Positions 1 to 6,107 of a stretch of DNA of 7,474 nucleotides are shown here, piece after piece. The position numbers were made by a program, and so were the translations under genes. The notes beneath the pieces were generated by a model. That model ran no database searches. It saw only the letters and a program-made list of their open reading frames with translations, and had not been told where the DNA came from. The stretch lies in the NCBI GenBank assembly GCA_030642995.1, contig DAOWMR010000128.1:1-7474 (forward strand), read 5' to 3'. Origin of the DNA: Spirochaetales bacterium (GTDB lineage: Bacteria > Spirochaetota > Spirochaetia > DSM-27196 > SLST01). Position 1 is the first letter of the stretch; each line of letters begins with the position of its first letter.

Positions 1-1
1 C

Positions 2-1498
2 ATCACCGGACTCGTCCAGTCTTCCTCGGCAACCACGGTTATGGTCGTGGGGTTCGTCAACGCGGGCCTGGTTTCATTGACGCAGGCCATCGGCGTCATC
101 ATGGGCGCAAATATCGGCACAACCGTCACGGGCTGGATCGTCGCTCTGCTGGGCTTCAAGTTCAAGATTGCAATTATCGTGCTTCCCGCTCTGGCCGTTG
201 GTCTTCCGCTGCGTCTCAGCAAGAGACTCGGGAAACAGGACTGGGGGGAAGCGGTAACCGGATTCGGTCTGCTCTTTCTCGGGCTTGATCTCTTGAAAAA
301 CTCCGTGCCGGAGATACAAGGCAATTCAGAGGCTCTGCAATTCATAGCCGGACTCAGCGACCTTGGCCCGGTATCGTTTCTCATCTTCGTGGCGTTCGGA
401 ACCGTTCTCACCATAGTTATCCAGTCATCGAGCGCCGCCATGGCAATCACGCTCACCATGGCTTTCTCGGGATGGATCGATTTCTATACGGCTGCGGCGA
501 TCGTTCTCGGCGAAAACATTGGGACCACCGCCACCGCCTTCATTGCTTCCATAGGTACGAATATCAATGCCCGGCGCGCCTCGCGGGTTCACATGCTCTT
601 CAATGTCTTCGGGGTTTTCTGGGTAGGAGTTCTTTTCAGGCCTTTTCTTGCCCTGGTGGATTTCATTGTTCCCGGATCCCCCGCAAACGGCGCAATAACC
701 GCTCACCTGGCGATGTTTCATACCCTCTTCAACGTGACAAATACCGCGCTTTTCATTGGCTTTGTCGGACCGCTGGAAACCCTGGTGAAGAAACTCACCC
801 GGCCGAAAGCGGGAGAAGAAGAACGGGTCTATCAGCTCAAGTACATCTCGGCGATGATCCAGGACACCCCGGAGATGAATCTGCTGAACGCGAAATTGGA
901 ACTCTCCAGAATGGCCGGCATCGTGGAGGAGATGTTCGGCCGGTTCCGTGTGGTATTCAAGAACCCACACCAGAAGATGGGCAACGAGGTGGAAGAACTG
1001 AAGCAGATGGAGGACTACACCGATCGGATGCAGGAAGACATATCCATTTTTCTCGCCCAGTGTGCCCGTGAGAGCCTCAATGAAACCAGCGCAACCAATG
1101 TCAACGCAATGATACGGATTGCCCACGAGCTGGAGAACATCGGCGATGCCTGTTTCAACCTCATGGTGCTGGCGCAGCGGCGGTACGATTCCGGGATCGA
1201 TTTTGACGAAGCGGCGTCGGATGACCTGAACCCGTATTCCGTGAAGGTGACGGAGTTCATCGAGTTCATCAAGGAGCACCTGAACGAGCACCTATCACGT
1301 GCCGAACTGGAGACCGCCTATCTCTACGAAGACCACGTGAATAAGTTCCGCAACCGGCTGAAGGATGAGGCCCAGGAGCGCCTTCAGTCCGGATCAGACG
1401 TGAAATCGGAGCTTCTCTTTATCGAGGTCGTCCGTCAAATTGAACAGATCGGCGATCATGCTCTGAATGTCGCGCAGGCCCTCAGGCAGATCCGGTAG
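2..1498 (+). CDS. Na+/phosphate cotransporter with PhoU-like C-terminal domain (5' partial)
   Basis: The reading frame is open from base 2, so the gene starts left of the window; the first internal ATG (41) is not its start because the transporter signature QSSSATT (bases 17-37) lies before it. About 498 residues are visible, ending at TAG 1496-1498. The family (NptA/YjbB-like, Na/Pi cotransporter) imports phosphate with sodium across the inner membrane using two inverted repeats. Both are seen: QSSSATT followed by GANIGTT, and QSSSAAM (422-442) followed by GENIGTT near 510, each amid hydrophobic segments. From about base 860 the protein turns hydrophilic and helical, like PhoU, with the metal-site type ExxxD motifs ELENIGD (near 1127-1150) and EQIGDHA (near 1441-1461). 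PhoU-like tails are common in this family and are thought to tune transport. The gene converges with the next operon. The family call is firm; the substrate is inferred from the family. Confidence 0.93.
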   Translation: MTGLVQSSSATTVMVVGFVNAGLVSLTQAIGVIMGANIGTTVTGWIVALLGFKFKIAIIVLPALAVGLPLRLSKRLGKQDWGEAVTGFGLLFLGLDLLKNSVPEIQGNSEALQFIAGLSDLGPVSFLIFVAFGTVLTIVIQSSSAAMAITLTMAFSGWIDFYTAAAIVLGENIGTTATAFIASIGTNINARRASRVHMLFNVFGVFWVGVLFRPFLALVDFIVPGSPANGAITAHLAMFHTLFNVTNTALFIGFVGPLETLVKKLTRPKAGEEERVYQLKYISAMIQDTPEMNLLNAKLELSRMAGIVEEMFGRFRVVFKNPHQKMGNEVEELKQMEDYTDRMQEDISIFLAQCARESLNETSATNVNAMIRIAHELENIGDACFNLMVLAQRRYDSGIDFDEAASDDLNPYSVKVTEFIEFIKEHLNEHLSRAELETAYLYEDHVNKFRNRLKDEAQERLQSGSDVKSELLFIEVVRQIEQIGDHALNVAQALRQIR

Positions 1499-1505
1499 GC
1501 GCGGG

Positions 1506-1543
1506 GCGAAGCCGGCCAGGCCCCTATTCCGGGACGGCTTCGC
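1506..1543. terminator. Possible hairpin between convergent genes
   Basis: A perfect 9-bp inverted repeat, gcgaagccg (1506-1514) and cggcttcgc (1535-1543), flanks a 20-nt loop. It lies just after the transporter stop and covers the last codons of the convergent HEPN gene. There is no T-run on either side, so it is not a textbook intrinsic terminator. It may slow or protect transcripts from both directions, or be a chance GC-rich pairing. Confidence 0.3.
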
Positions 1544-1934
1544 TCACGGTCTGGTAAACGAATGAGGCCTGGGAATACGCAGTCTCGGCATCCTCTTCCT
1601 TGTAGAACTCCGAGGGCGTGAGGTCCTCGCTGCCGTAGAAGGCCAGTTCGCGATCGCGACGCAGGGCTCGTGAAATCTTCATCATTTCGTCGATCGACTC
1701 ACCGATTGCCGGGGCCAGGCGCTCTCTGTTCTGTTCGAGGACCGGACTCACGTCATGAATCCTGGGCACCTCGATGCGGTAGGCGCGCAGGAGCGCCTTC
1801 AACGTGATCTCCACAATCTCCTGAGATTCCCTCACGACATCGGCCCAGCTCCGGTGTTCCATGAGTACCCGGACCGCTGCAAGCCTGCTGTGAGCACGCC
1901 GAATGTAGTCTCTCGTCAGCCCTTCATTGTACAT
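1524..1934 (-). CDS. HEPN domain protein, partner of the MNT antitoxin-like protein
   Basis: This 136-residue, mostly helical protein fits the usual size of HEPN proteins, which are commonly encoded next to minimal nucleotidyltransferases (MNT). In the HepT/MntA type the HEPN partner is an RNase toxin with an R-x4-H-x-Y motif, and the MNT modifies the Tyr. Here the matching stretch reads R93-x4-A98-F-Y100, so Arg and Tyr are present but the catalytic His position is Ala. That may mean it belongs to the other large HEPN family (Pfam HEPN, PF05168), which often lacks this His, or that nuclease activity is lost. The start at 1934 overlaps the upstream stop by 11 nt and has a GGAG ribosome site at 1942-1945, 7 nt upstream, so translational coupling with the MNT gene is likely. 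The fold call is good; toxin function is inferred from context only. Confidence 0.78.
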   Translation of the reverse strand: MYNEGLTRDYIRRAHSRLAAVRVLMEHRSWADVVRESQEIVEITLKALLRAYRIEVPRIHDVSPVLEQNRERLAPAIGESIDEMMKISRALRRDRELAFYGSEDLTPSEFYKEEDAETAYSQASFVYQTVSEAVPE

Positions 1935-2508
1935 GAGTCATCTCCGGTTCATGCTTGATCCAGTACCCGTGACCGTATGCATCTCTGCGCTCAATCAGGC
2001 GGTCGGCAATCGCCTTCCGTACGGTTCGAAGGAAGCCGGTAACCAGCCTCTCCTTCTCGAAGAGGACGATACCGTCAATCGCTACCTCGTACCAGAGAGA
2101 CCCGGCCCCGAACACATCCTCCGGCAGGTGCACGAAGTGGGGGCTGACCGCAGTGTTCGGACAAGCTTCGTCCCATGTTGCATAGAGAGCCCGGCTGAGC
2201 GGGATTGACGGTCCAGTAACAACGAGCAGATCAATGTCGGAATGGGTCGCCGCCTCACCGCGGGCAACGGAGCCGAACAGAACGACACCGGTCAGGTCCT
2301 CTCCGATCATCTCGGTGGCAACGCGAACCCATCTCTCTTCCGGACCAGTAGCGGCAGGTCCTGCGGGTGGCTTCTCAGCGAGGTATTCCTGAAGCGCGCG
2401 CCTGCAGCACTCGTTGAGCGAGATGCCGTGCTCGTACGCGTGTCGCCGTGCTCGTTCGTGAAGATCCGGCGGAATACGAACAACGAACCTGCCTGAAGGT
2501 TCCTTCAT
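1924..2508 (-). CDS. Ribbon-helix-helix / minimal nucleotidyltransferase fusion (MNT antitoxin-like)
   Basis: This 194-residue protein has two recognisable parts. Residues about 5-44 (GRFVVRIPPDLHERAR ... SLNECCRRALQEYL) look like a HicB/Arc-type ribbon-helix-helix DNA-binding domain. After a Pro/Ala-rich linker (about 46-56), residues about 60-155 form an MNT domain: FGSVARG with the GS-x10-D-x-D motif (G79, S80, D91, D93) and a third acidic residue at D145 in AIDGIVLF. These are the expected metal-binding residues of polymerase-beta-type nucleotidyltransferases, so it is probably active. MNT proteins paired with HEPN proteins act as antitoxins by adding AMP to the HEPN partner. The fused RHH domain suggests this protein also represses its own promoter. 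The ATG at 2508 is supported by the RHH domain beginning within a few residues, although no Shine-Dalgarno is present. Domain calls are strong; the antitoxin role is inferred. Confidence 0.85.
   Translation of the reverse strand: MKEPSGRFVVRIPPDLHERARRHAYEHGISLNECCRRALQEYLAEKPPAGPAATGPEERWVRVATEMIGEDLTGVVLFGSVARGEAATHSDIDLLVVTGPSIPLSRALYATWDEACPNTAVSPHFVHLPEDVFGAGSLWYEVAIDGIVLFEKERLVTGFLRTVRKAIADRLIERRDAYGHGYWIKHEPEMTHVQ
1942..1945 (-). promoter_or_regulatory. Ribosome binding site of the HEPN gene
   Basis: On the minus strand GGAG lies 7 nt before the HEPN ATG and inside the last codons of the MNT gene. It supports the ATG at 1934 and the 11-nt gene overlap. Confidence 0.65.
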
Positions 2509-2515
2509 GAAATAA

Positions 2516-2531
2516 ATGATACTATGATACT
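2516..2531. repeat. Tandem 8-bp direct repeat covering the -10 box (candidate operator)
   Basis: The plus strand carries two abutting perfect copies of atgatact (2516-2523 and 2524-2531). They cover the -10 box and part of the spacer of the operon promoter. Ribbon-helix-helix repressors typically bind short tandem or inverted half-sites as paired dimers, and the first gene of this operon carries such a domain, so this is a plausible autoregulatory operator. The repeat is seen; binding is inferred. Confidence 0.6.
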
Positions 2532-2544
2532 ACATCGCTGTCAA
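2516..2544 (-). promoter_or_regulatory. Promoter of the RHH-MNT/HEPN operon
   Basis: Read on the minus strand, a perfect -35 box TTGACA (2539-2544) is followed by a 17-nt spacer and a -10 box TATCAT (2516-2521). This is a near-consensus sigma70-type promoter. The start of transcription is expected at about 2508-2510, on or within a base or two of the ATG at 2508, and the 12 nt before the ATG contain no Shine-Dalgarno. The messenger is therefore predicted to be leaderless or nearly so. Position and spacing are seen directly; activity is inferred. Confidence 0.7.
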
Positions 2545-2753
2545 TGGGTCTCATGAACCGCCGAACAGTTGTTGTTCTCAGCTTTGCATGATAGAGTTTT
2601 TACTCGAGTCTATCGCTTGATCTGGTTCCCGGAGACTGAAGTAGAACAGTTGACATATCGATCAGAGATAGAGACGCGGCGCCGTACCGGAGGGCCGAAA
2701 CCTCCAAACACCATTTTTTGCGTTCACCACAGAGAGAGCAAGAGGAGAGATCA
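2545..2753. other. Intergenic region between divergent operons
   Basis: No gene is supported in this stretch. It must hold the promoter of the rightward redox operon unless transcription starts elsewhere. I see a perfect TTGACA (2650-2655) but no acceptable -10 box 16-18 nt after it. A 9-mer gaacagttg occurs twice (2563-2571 and 2644-2652); the first copy is part of a small inverted repeat, GAACA-5-TGTTC (2563-2577), and the second overlaps the TTGACA. These could be regulator sites but could also be chance. Confidence 0.35.
2743..2747 (+). promoter_or_regulatory. Ribosome binding site of the response regulator gene
   Basis: AGGAG lies 6 nt before a TTG codon at 2754. It decides the start: the earlier in-frame TTG at 2718 has no ribosome site, and translation from there would add a basic/acidic tail not typical before a receiver domain. 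Confidence 0.7.
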
Positions 2754-3749
2754 TTGAAAGGTCGAGTGCTCATTATTGATGATGAAGCGGAAATTCGGAG
2801 GAACCTTACCATCGGTCTGACCCAGGAAGGTTATACCGCCGTGGCCTGTCCTGACGGTGTTTCCGCCATCCATGAACTCAATCAATCCAGCGAGAAGGGG
2901 CTGGGTTATGATTATCTGGTCACCGATATCTTCATGCCCGATATCGACGGCTTGAAGATTCTCAAAGTAATCAAGAACCAGTATCCCGATCTGCCTGTTC
3001 TGGTGATAACAGGTTTCGGCGATGAGGGGACAAAGCTCACAGCTCTTTCCCAGTATAACACGGGTTATTTGGATAAGCCCTTTGAGATTGCCGATCTGGT
3101 GACAGCTCTCAAAGAGCTTTCTCCGGGGGGCACAACCGTGAAAGGGCGAGAAGAGCCCGCGGAACCCGCAGACGAGGAGATGCGCGAGGCATTCAGTGCC
3201 TATGTGACCATCAGGATAGACAACGCTGAGAGGAGCATGGCGATCTTCGATGAACTCTACAATCTGGAGGGTGTTCAGTCGTGTGAAGCGGTCAGAGGTG
3301 ATGTCGACATCATTCTCCTTGCCCAGGCCTCTTCCCAGGAAGGCATTCAAACGCTTTCCGATCGTGTTCATGCCATAGAGGGGTTGAGTATCGTATCGGC
3401 TGCAACCGTAGAACGACCGAAGCTCGATCGCGATGTTGATGAATTCATCAAGATCTATCAACAAGTGGTGAAGCAGCAATCTCAAACGACCCCGGGCAAA
3501 CATCCAGGAACAACCAGCTATATCATTGTGGATATTGAGAAGGAAGCCATTCAGCAGATCTTCACCACGGTGTTCTTCATCGACGAAGTGGTTTTCTGCG
3601 ATGTGATTGACGGCGGCACCAAGCTTGTAGGAATGATTACCGGCGTGGAGGCTCTTGGCCGAACCCCAAGGATAATAGAGAAACTCAATGACATAGACGG
3701 CGTGCGTCGCATACGAGAAGCAAAGATCATAAAGCTGAGAGAAGACTGA
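2754..3749 (+). CDS. Response regulator with receiver domain and two tandem Lrp/AsnC RAM-like domains
   Basis: The protein has 331 residues when read from the TTG at 2754, so that the chain begins M-KGRVLIIDDE. Residues about 3-122 are a complete receiver: acidic pocket D9-D10, phosphoacceptor D58 (VTDIFMPDIDG), switch T86 and Lys K108 (LDKPF). A charged linker follows. Residues about 149-221 (AYVTIRID ... LEGVQSCEAVRGDVDIILL ... IEGLSIVSAATVER) match the beta-alpha-beta-beta-alpha-beta pattern of the Lrp/AsnC ligand-binding (RAM, ACT-like) domain. Residues about 253-331 (SYIIVDIE ... LNDIDGVRRIREAKIIKL) repeat the pattern. No helix-turn-helix or other known output domain is seen, so direct DNA binding is unlikely. 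It stands 25 nt before the NuoE-like gene in the same direction and probably shares its transcript. The receiver is certain; the RAM assignment is by pattern and the role is unknown. Confidence 0.88.
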   Translation: MKGRVLIIDDEAEIRRNLTIGLTQEGYTAVACPDGVSAIHELNQSSEKGLGYDYLVTDIFMPDIDGLKILKVIKNQYPDLPVLVITGFGDEGTKLTALSQYNTGYLDKPFEIADLVTALKELSPGGTTVKGREEPAEPADEEMREAFSAYVTIRIDNAERSMAIFDELYNLEGVQSCEAVRGDVDIILLAQASSQEGIQTLSDRVHAIEGLSIVSAATVERPKLDRDVDEFIKIYQQVVKQQSQTTPGKHPGTTSYIIVDIEKEAIQQIFTTVFFIDEVVFCDVIDGGTKLVGMITGVEALGRTPRIIEKLNDIDGVRRIREAKIIKLRED

Positions 3750-3774
3750 CGAGCTGGGTTAGGTAGGAGCCGGC

Positions 3775-4269
3775 ATGAGTGACAACTTCAGTTTCCAGCT
3801 CTGGCGTTATGAGGGAGAGCCGGGGGAGTTAATCCCACTCCTGCAGTCGGCACAGAATCATTTCGGGTATATTCCGCGTCGCGCCATCAGATACATCTCA
3901 GGAGTCACCGGTATTCCTGAATCGGATATCTATGGTGTGATTACCTTCTACAGTCAGTTCCGGCTGCGCCCAACGGGGAAGTTACATATCAGAGCCTGTG
4001 ACGGGACCGCCTGCCATGTTTCCGGCTCAAGATTGATTATTGAGACGATTGAAGACGAACTGGGCATCAGTGTGGGCGATACAACCGAAGACGGGCTTTT
4101 CACCCTGCATACGGTCGCCTGCATAGGATGTTGCTCCCTCGCCCCGGTAATCATGATCAATGATGAAACTCACGGAAATCTCAATCCCGCTTCTCTGAGA
4201 AAACTGCTGCGGAAAATCAGGCGCAGAGAAGAGCGTACGGAAGTGACTGCTTCAAGCCACGGCCGCTGA
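3775..4269 (+). CDS. NuoE-like [2Fe-2S] NAD(P)H oxidoreductase subunit
   Basis: This 164-residue protein is of the NuoE/HndA/HydC family, the thioredoxin-like [2Fe-2S] subunit that passes electrons to or from the flavin subunit in complex I, bifurcating hydrogenases and NAD-linked formate dehydrogenases. The N-terminal helical part (LIPLLQSAQNHFGYIP, then VYGVITFYSQFRL-like sequence) is typical. The cluster cysteines are C75-x4-C80 (ACDGTACHV) and C116-x3-C120 (ACIGCCSLAP), with an extra Cys at 119. Length is normal for the family. The ATG at 3775 has AGGAG at 3765-3769, 5 nt upstream. It is followed after 45 nt by its NuoF-like partner, as is usual. It is likely cytoplasmic and part of a complex with the next two products. 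Gene names such as hndA or hydC are not given because the catalytic partner is not visible. Confidence 0.94.
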   Translation: MSDNFSFQLWRYEGEPGELIPLLQSAQNHFGYIPRRAIRYISGVTGIPESDIYGVITFYSQFRLRPTGKLHIRACDGTACHVSGSRLIIETIEDELGISVGDTTEDGLFTLHTVACIGCCSLAPVIMINDETHGNLNPASLRKLLRKIRRREERTEVTASSHGR

Positions 4270-4314
4270 CATGATGTGTTCCTCCCTGGTTTTCACGGAG
4301 ACTGGACGGTTCAA

Positions 4315-6096
4315 ATGAAGAAGGTCGTTGTAGGAATGGGTACCTGCGGCATGTCTGCAGGTGCACAAGCGGTATACGACAAACTGCAGGACCTGGCCGC
4401 CGGAACCCCGGGGGCTTGCGAGCTCACGATCTCAGGCTGCATTGGGATGTGCTACGCTGAGCCGATGGTTGAGATCCGTGAGGACGGATCGAGGGTGTTC
4501 TACGGGAATGTGACGCCGCAACGGGCGGAGGAAATCTTCAGGAGCCATGTCCAGGATGATGAGCCTCTCACGGAAGACGAAATCGTCTATCTGGAGAAAG
4601 CCGACGGGACTGTAGGCGGAACCGAAGCGGCCTTCTTGGCCCAGCAGCAACGGATTGTCTTGAGGAACTGCGGAACAATCAACCCTGAATCTATCGAGGA
4701 TTACGAGAACGCCGGTGGCTATCGGGGATTGCGCAAGGCTCTCCTCGAAATGACCCCCGAGGGAATCATCCAGGAGATGAAAGACTCAGGTTTGAGAGGA
4801 CGGGGTGGAGCCGGGTTTCCTACTGGATTGAAATGGTCCTTTACGGCGGGACACGAGGCGGATAGGAAATACGTGGTCTGCAATGCGGATGAAGGAGATC
4901 CCGGTGCATTCATGGACCGTTCCGTCCTGGAAGGAGACCCACACGCGGTTCTTGAGGGGATGATCATCTGCGGCCGGGCGGTCGGGTCCGACTTCGGCTA
5001 CATCTATTGCAGAGCAGAGTATCCGTTGGCGGTTCGCCGACTCAACATGGCCATCGACGCAGCCAGAGAGAAAGGCTATCTCGGAGAGAACATCCTGGAA
5101 TCCGGGTTCAATTTTGATGTCAAAATCAGACAGGGCGCCGGTGCGTTTGTCTGTGGCGAGGAAACAGCTCTGTTCGCCTCCATCGAAGGCAAGAGAGGAA
5201 TGCCGCGGATACGACCGCCGTTTCCCGCAGAGAAAGGACTCTGGCAGAAACCAACCAACAACAACAATGTTGAGACCTTTGCCAATGTAGCCTGGATTAT
5301 CGACAGGGGGGCGGCAGCCTATGCCTCCTTCGGGACCGAGAAAAGCAAAGGAACCAAGGTCTTCGCGCTTGCTGGAAAGACTGCCCACGGGGGTCTGGTC
5401 GAGGTTCCCATGGGTACCACAATCAATGATCTGGTCTTCAAGATCGGCGGTGGAATAAAGAAGGGCGGCACGTTCAAGGCGGTCCAGATGGGCGGGCCTT
5501 CCGGTGGCTGCATTCCTGCCGCGCTCGGTGACACGCCTGTTGATTTTGAGAACATACCGGCAACCGGAGCAATCATGGGTTCCGGCGGCATGGTAGTTCT
5601 CGACGAGAGCACCTGCATGGTTGAAATGGCCCGCTTCTTCCTGGAATTCACCCAGAGTGAATCCTGCGGCAAGTGCACCTTTTGCAGAATTGGCACCCTC
5701 AGGATGTTCGAGATCCTTGAACGGATCGTCAACGGCGAAGGACAACCTGATGATATCGACAAGCTCAGCAGTCTGGGCGGCCAGATCAAGGAAGCCAGCC
5801 TCTGTGGCTTGGGACAAACCGCACCCAATCCGGTCCTGACTACCCTTCGGTACTATCTGGACGAATATCGGGCTCACATCGAGGACAAGAGCTGCCCGGC
5901 GGGCGTATGCACAGCTTTGGTGGATTTCCATATAGATCCGGAGAAGTGTACGGGATGTGGGCTTTGCGCAAAGAACTGCCCTGTCCAGGCTATCTCCGGT
6001 GAACCGAAGAAGGTCTATGTTATCGATAATTCCATTTGCACGAAATGCAATAGATGTGTGACCAGCTGTAGCTTCGATGCAGTGTACAAGCGTTGA
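4315..6096 (+). CDS. NuoF-like FMN/NAD(P)H-binding Fe-S subunit with thioredoxin-like and ferredoxin domains
   Basis: The protein has 593 residues from ATG 4315. An earlier in-frame GTG (4276) would add 13 residues ahead of the conserved MKKVVVGMGTCG start and has no ribosome site; the ATG has only a weak GGACGG 5 nt upstream. Domains in order: a thioredoxin-like region (about 1-90; C11, C35, C42-x3-C46); the FMN/NADH core with GRGGAGFPTG (162-171), NADEGDPGAFMDR and GAGAFVCGEETAL; the N3-type [4Fe-4S] site C451-x2-C454-x2-C457 with C497 after 39 residues; a Cys pair C527/C532; and a C-terminal two-[4Fe-4S] ferredoxin (C545, C548, C551, C555 and C575, C578, C581, C585). This architecture is that of HydB/HndC-type subunits of electron-bifurcating or NADP-linked hydrogenases and of formate dehydrogenases, not of respiratory complex I, which lacks both extra domains. 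It oxidises or reduces NAD(P)(H) at FMN. It sits 11 nt before the next gene. Confidence 0.95.
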   Translation: MKKVVVGMGTCGMSAGAQAVYDKLQDLAAGTPGACELTISGCIGMCYAEPMVEIREDGSRVFYGNVTPQRAEEIFRSHVQDDEPLTEDEIVYLEKADGTVGGTEAAFLAQQQRIVLRNCGTINPESIEDYENAGGYRGLRKALLEMTPEGIIQEMKDSGLRGRGGAGFPTGLKWSFTAGHEADRKYVVCNADEGDPGAFMDRSVLEGDPHAVLEGMIICGRAVGSDFGYIYCRAEYPLAVRRLNMAIDAAREKGYLGENILESGFNFDVKIRQGAGAFVCGEETALFASIEGKRGMPRIRPPFPAEKGLWQKPTNNNNVETFANVAWIIDRGAAAYASFGTEKSKGTKVFALAGKTAHGGLVEVPMGTTINDLVFKIGGGIKKGGTFKAVQMGGPSGGCIPAALGDTPVDFENIPATGAIMGSGGMVVLDESTCMVEMARFFLEFTQSESCGKCTFCRIGTLRMFEILERIVNGEGQPDDIDKLSSLGGQIKEASLCGLGQTAPNPVLTTLRYYLDEYRAHIEDKSCPAGVCTALVDFHIDPEKCTGCGLCAKNCPVQAISGEPKKVYVIDNSICTKCNRCVTSCSFDAVYKR

Positions 6097-6107
6097 GGAG
6101 TAATTGG

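Noticed and set aside
425..1291. Long open frame on the minus strand opposite the transporter gene
   Set aside because: It lies wholly antisense to a clearly conserved gene, its product is His-rich and low in recognisable motifs, and it has no family resemblance. It is a shadow of GC-biased codon positions.
2563..2577. SOS (LexA) box
   Set aside because: The half-sites GAAC and GTTC are 7 nt apart, not the 4 nt of the Gram-positive type LexA site, and no SOS gene is adjacent.
2650..2678. TTGACA as the -35 box of the redox operon promoter
   Set aside because: The bases 16-18 nt downstream (around gacgcg) do not resemble a -10 box, so I do not call a promoter here.
2718..2753. Upstream TTG start for the response regulator
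   Set aside because: No ribosome binding site lies before it, whereas AGGAG stands 6 nt before the TTG at 2754, directly at the start of the receiver domain.
4276..4314. GTG start adding 13 residues to the NuoF-like protein
   Set aside because: No ribosome site precedes it and the family-like sequence begins at the ATG at 4315. The ATGs at 4271 and 4274 are out of frame.
4786..5931. 381-codon open frame on the minus strand opposite the NuoF-like gene
   Set aside because: It is fully antisense to a strongly conserved NuoF-type sequence and shows no domain. It is a by-product of codon bias.
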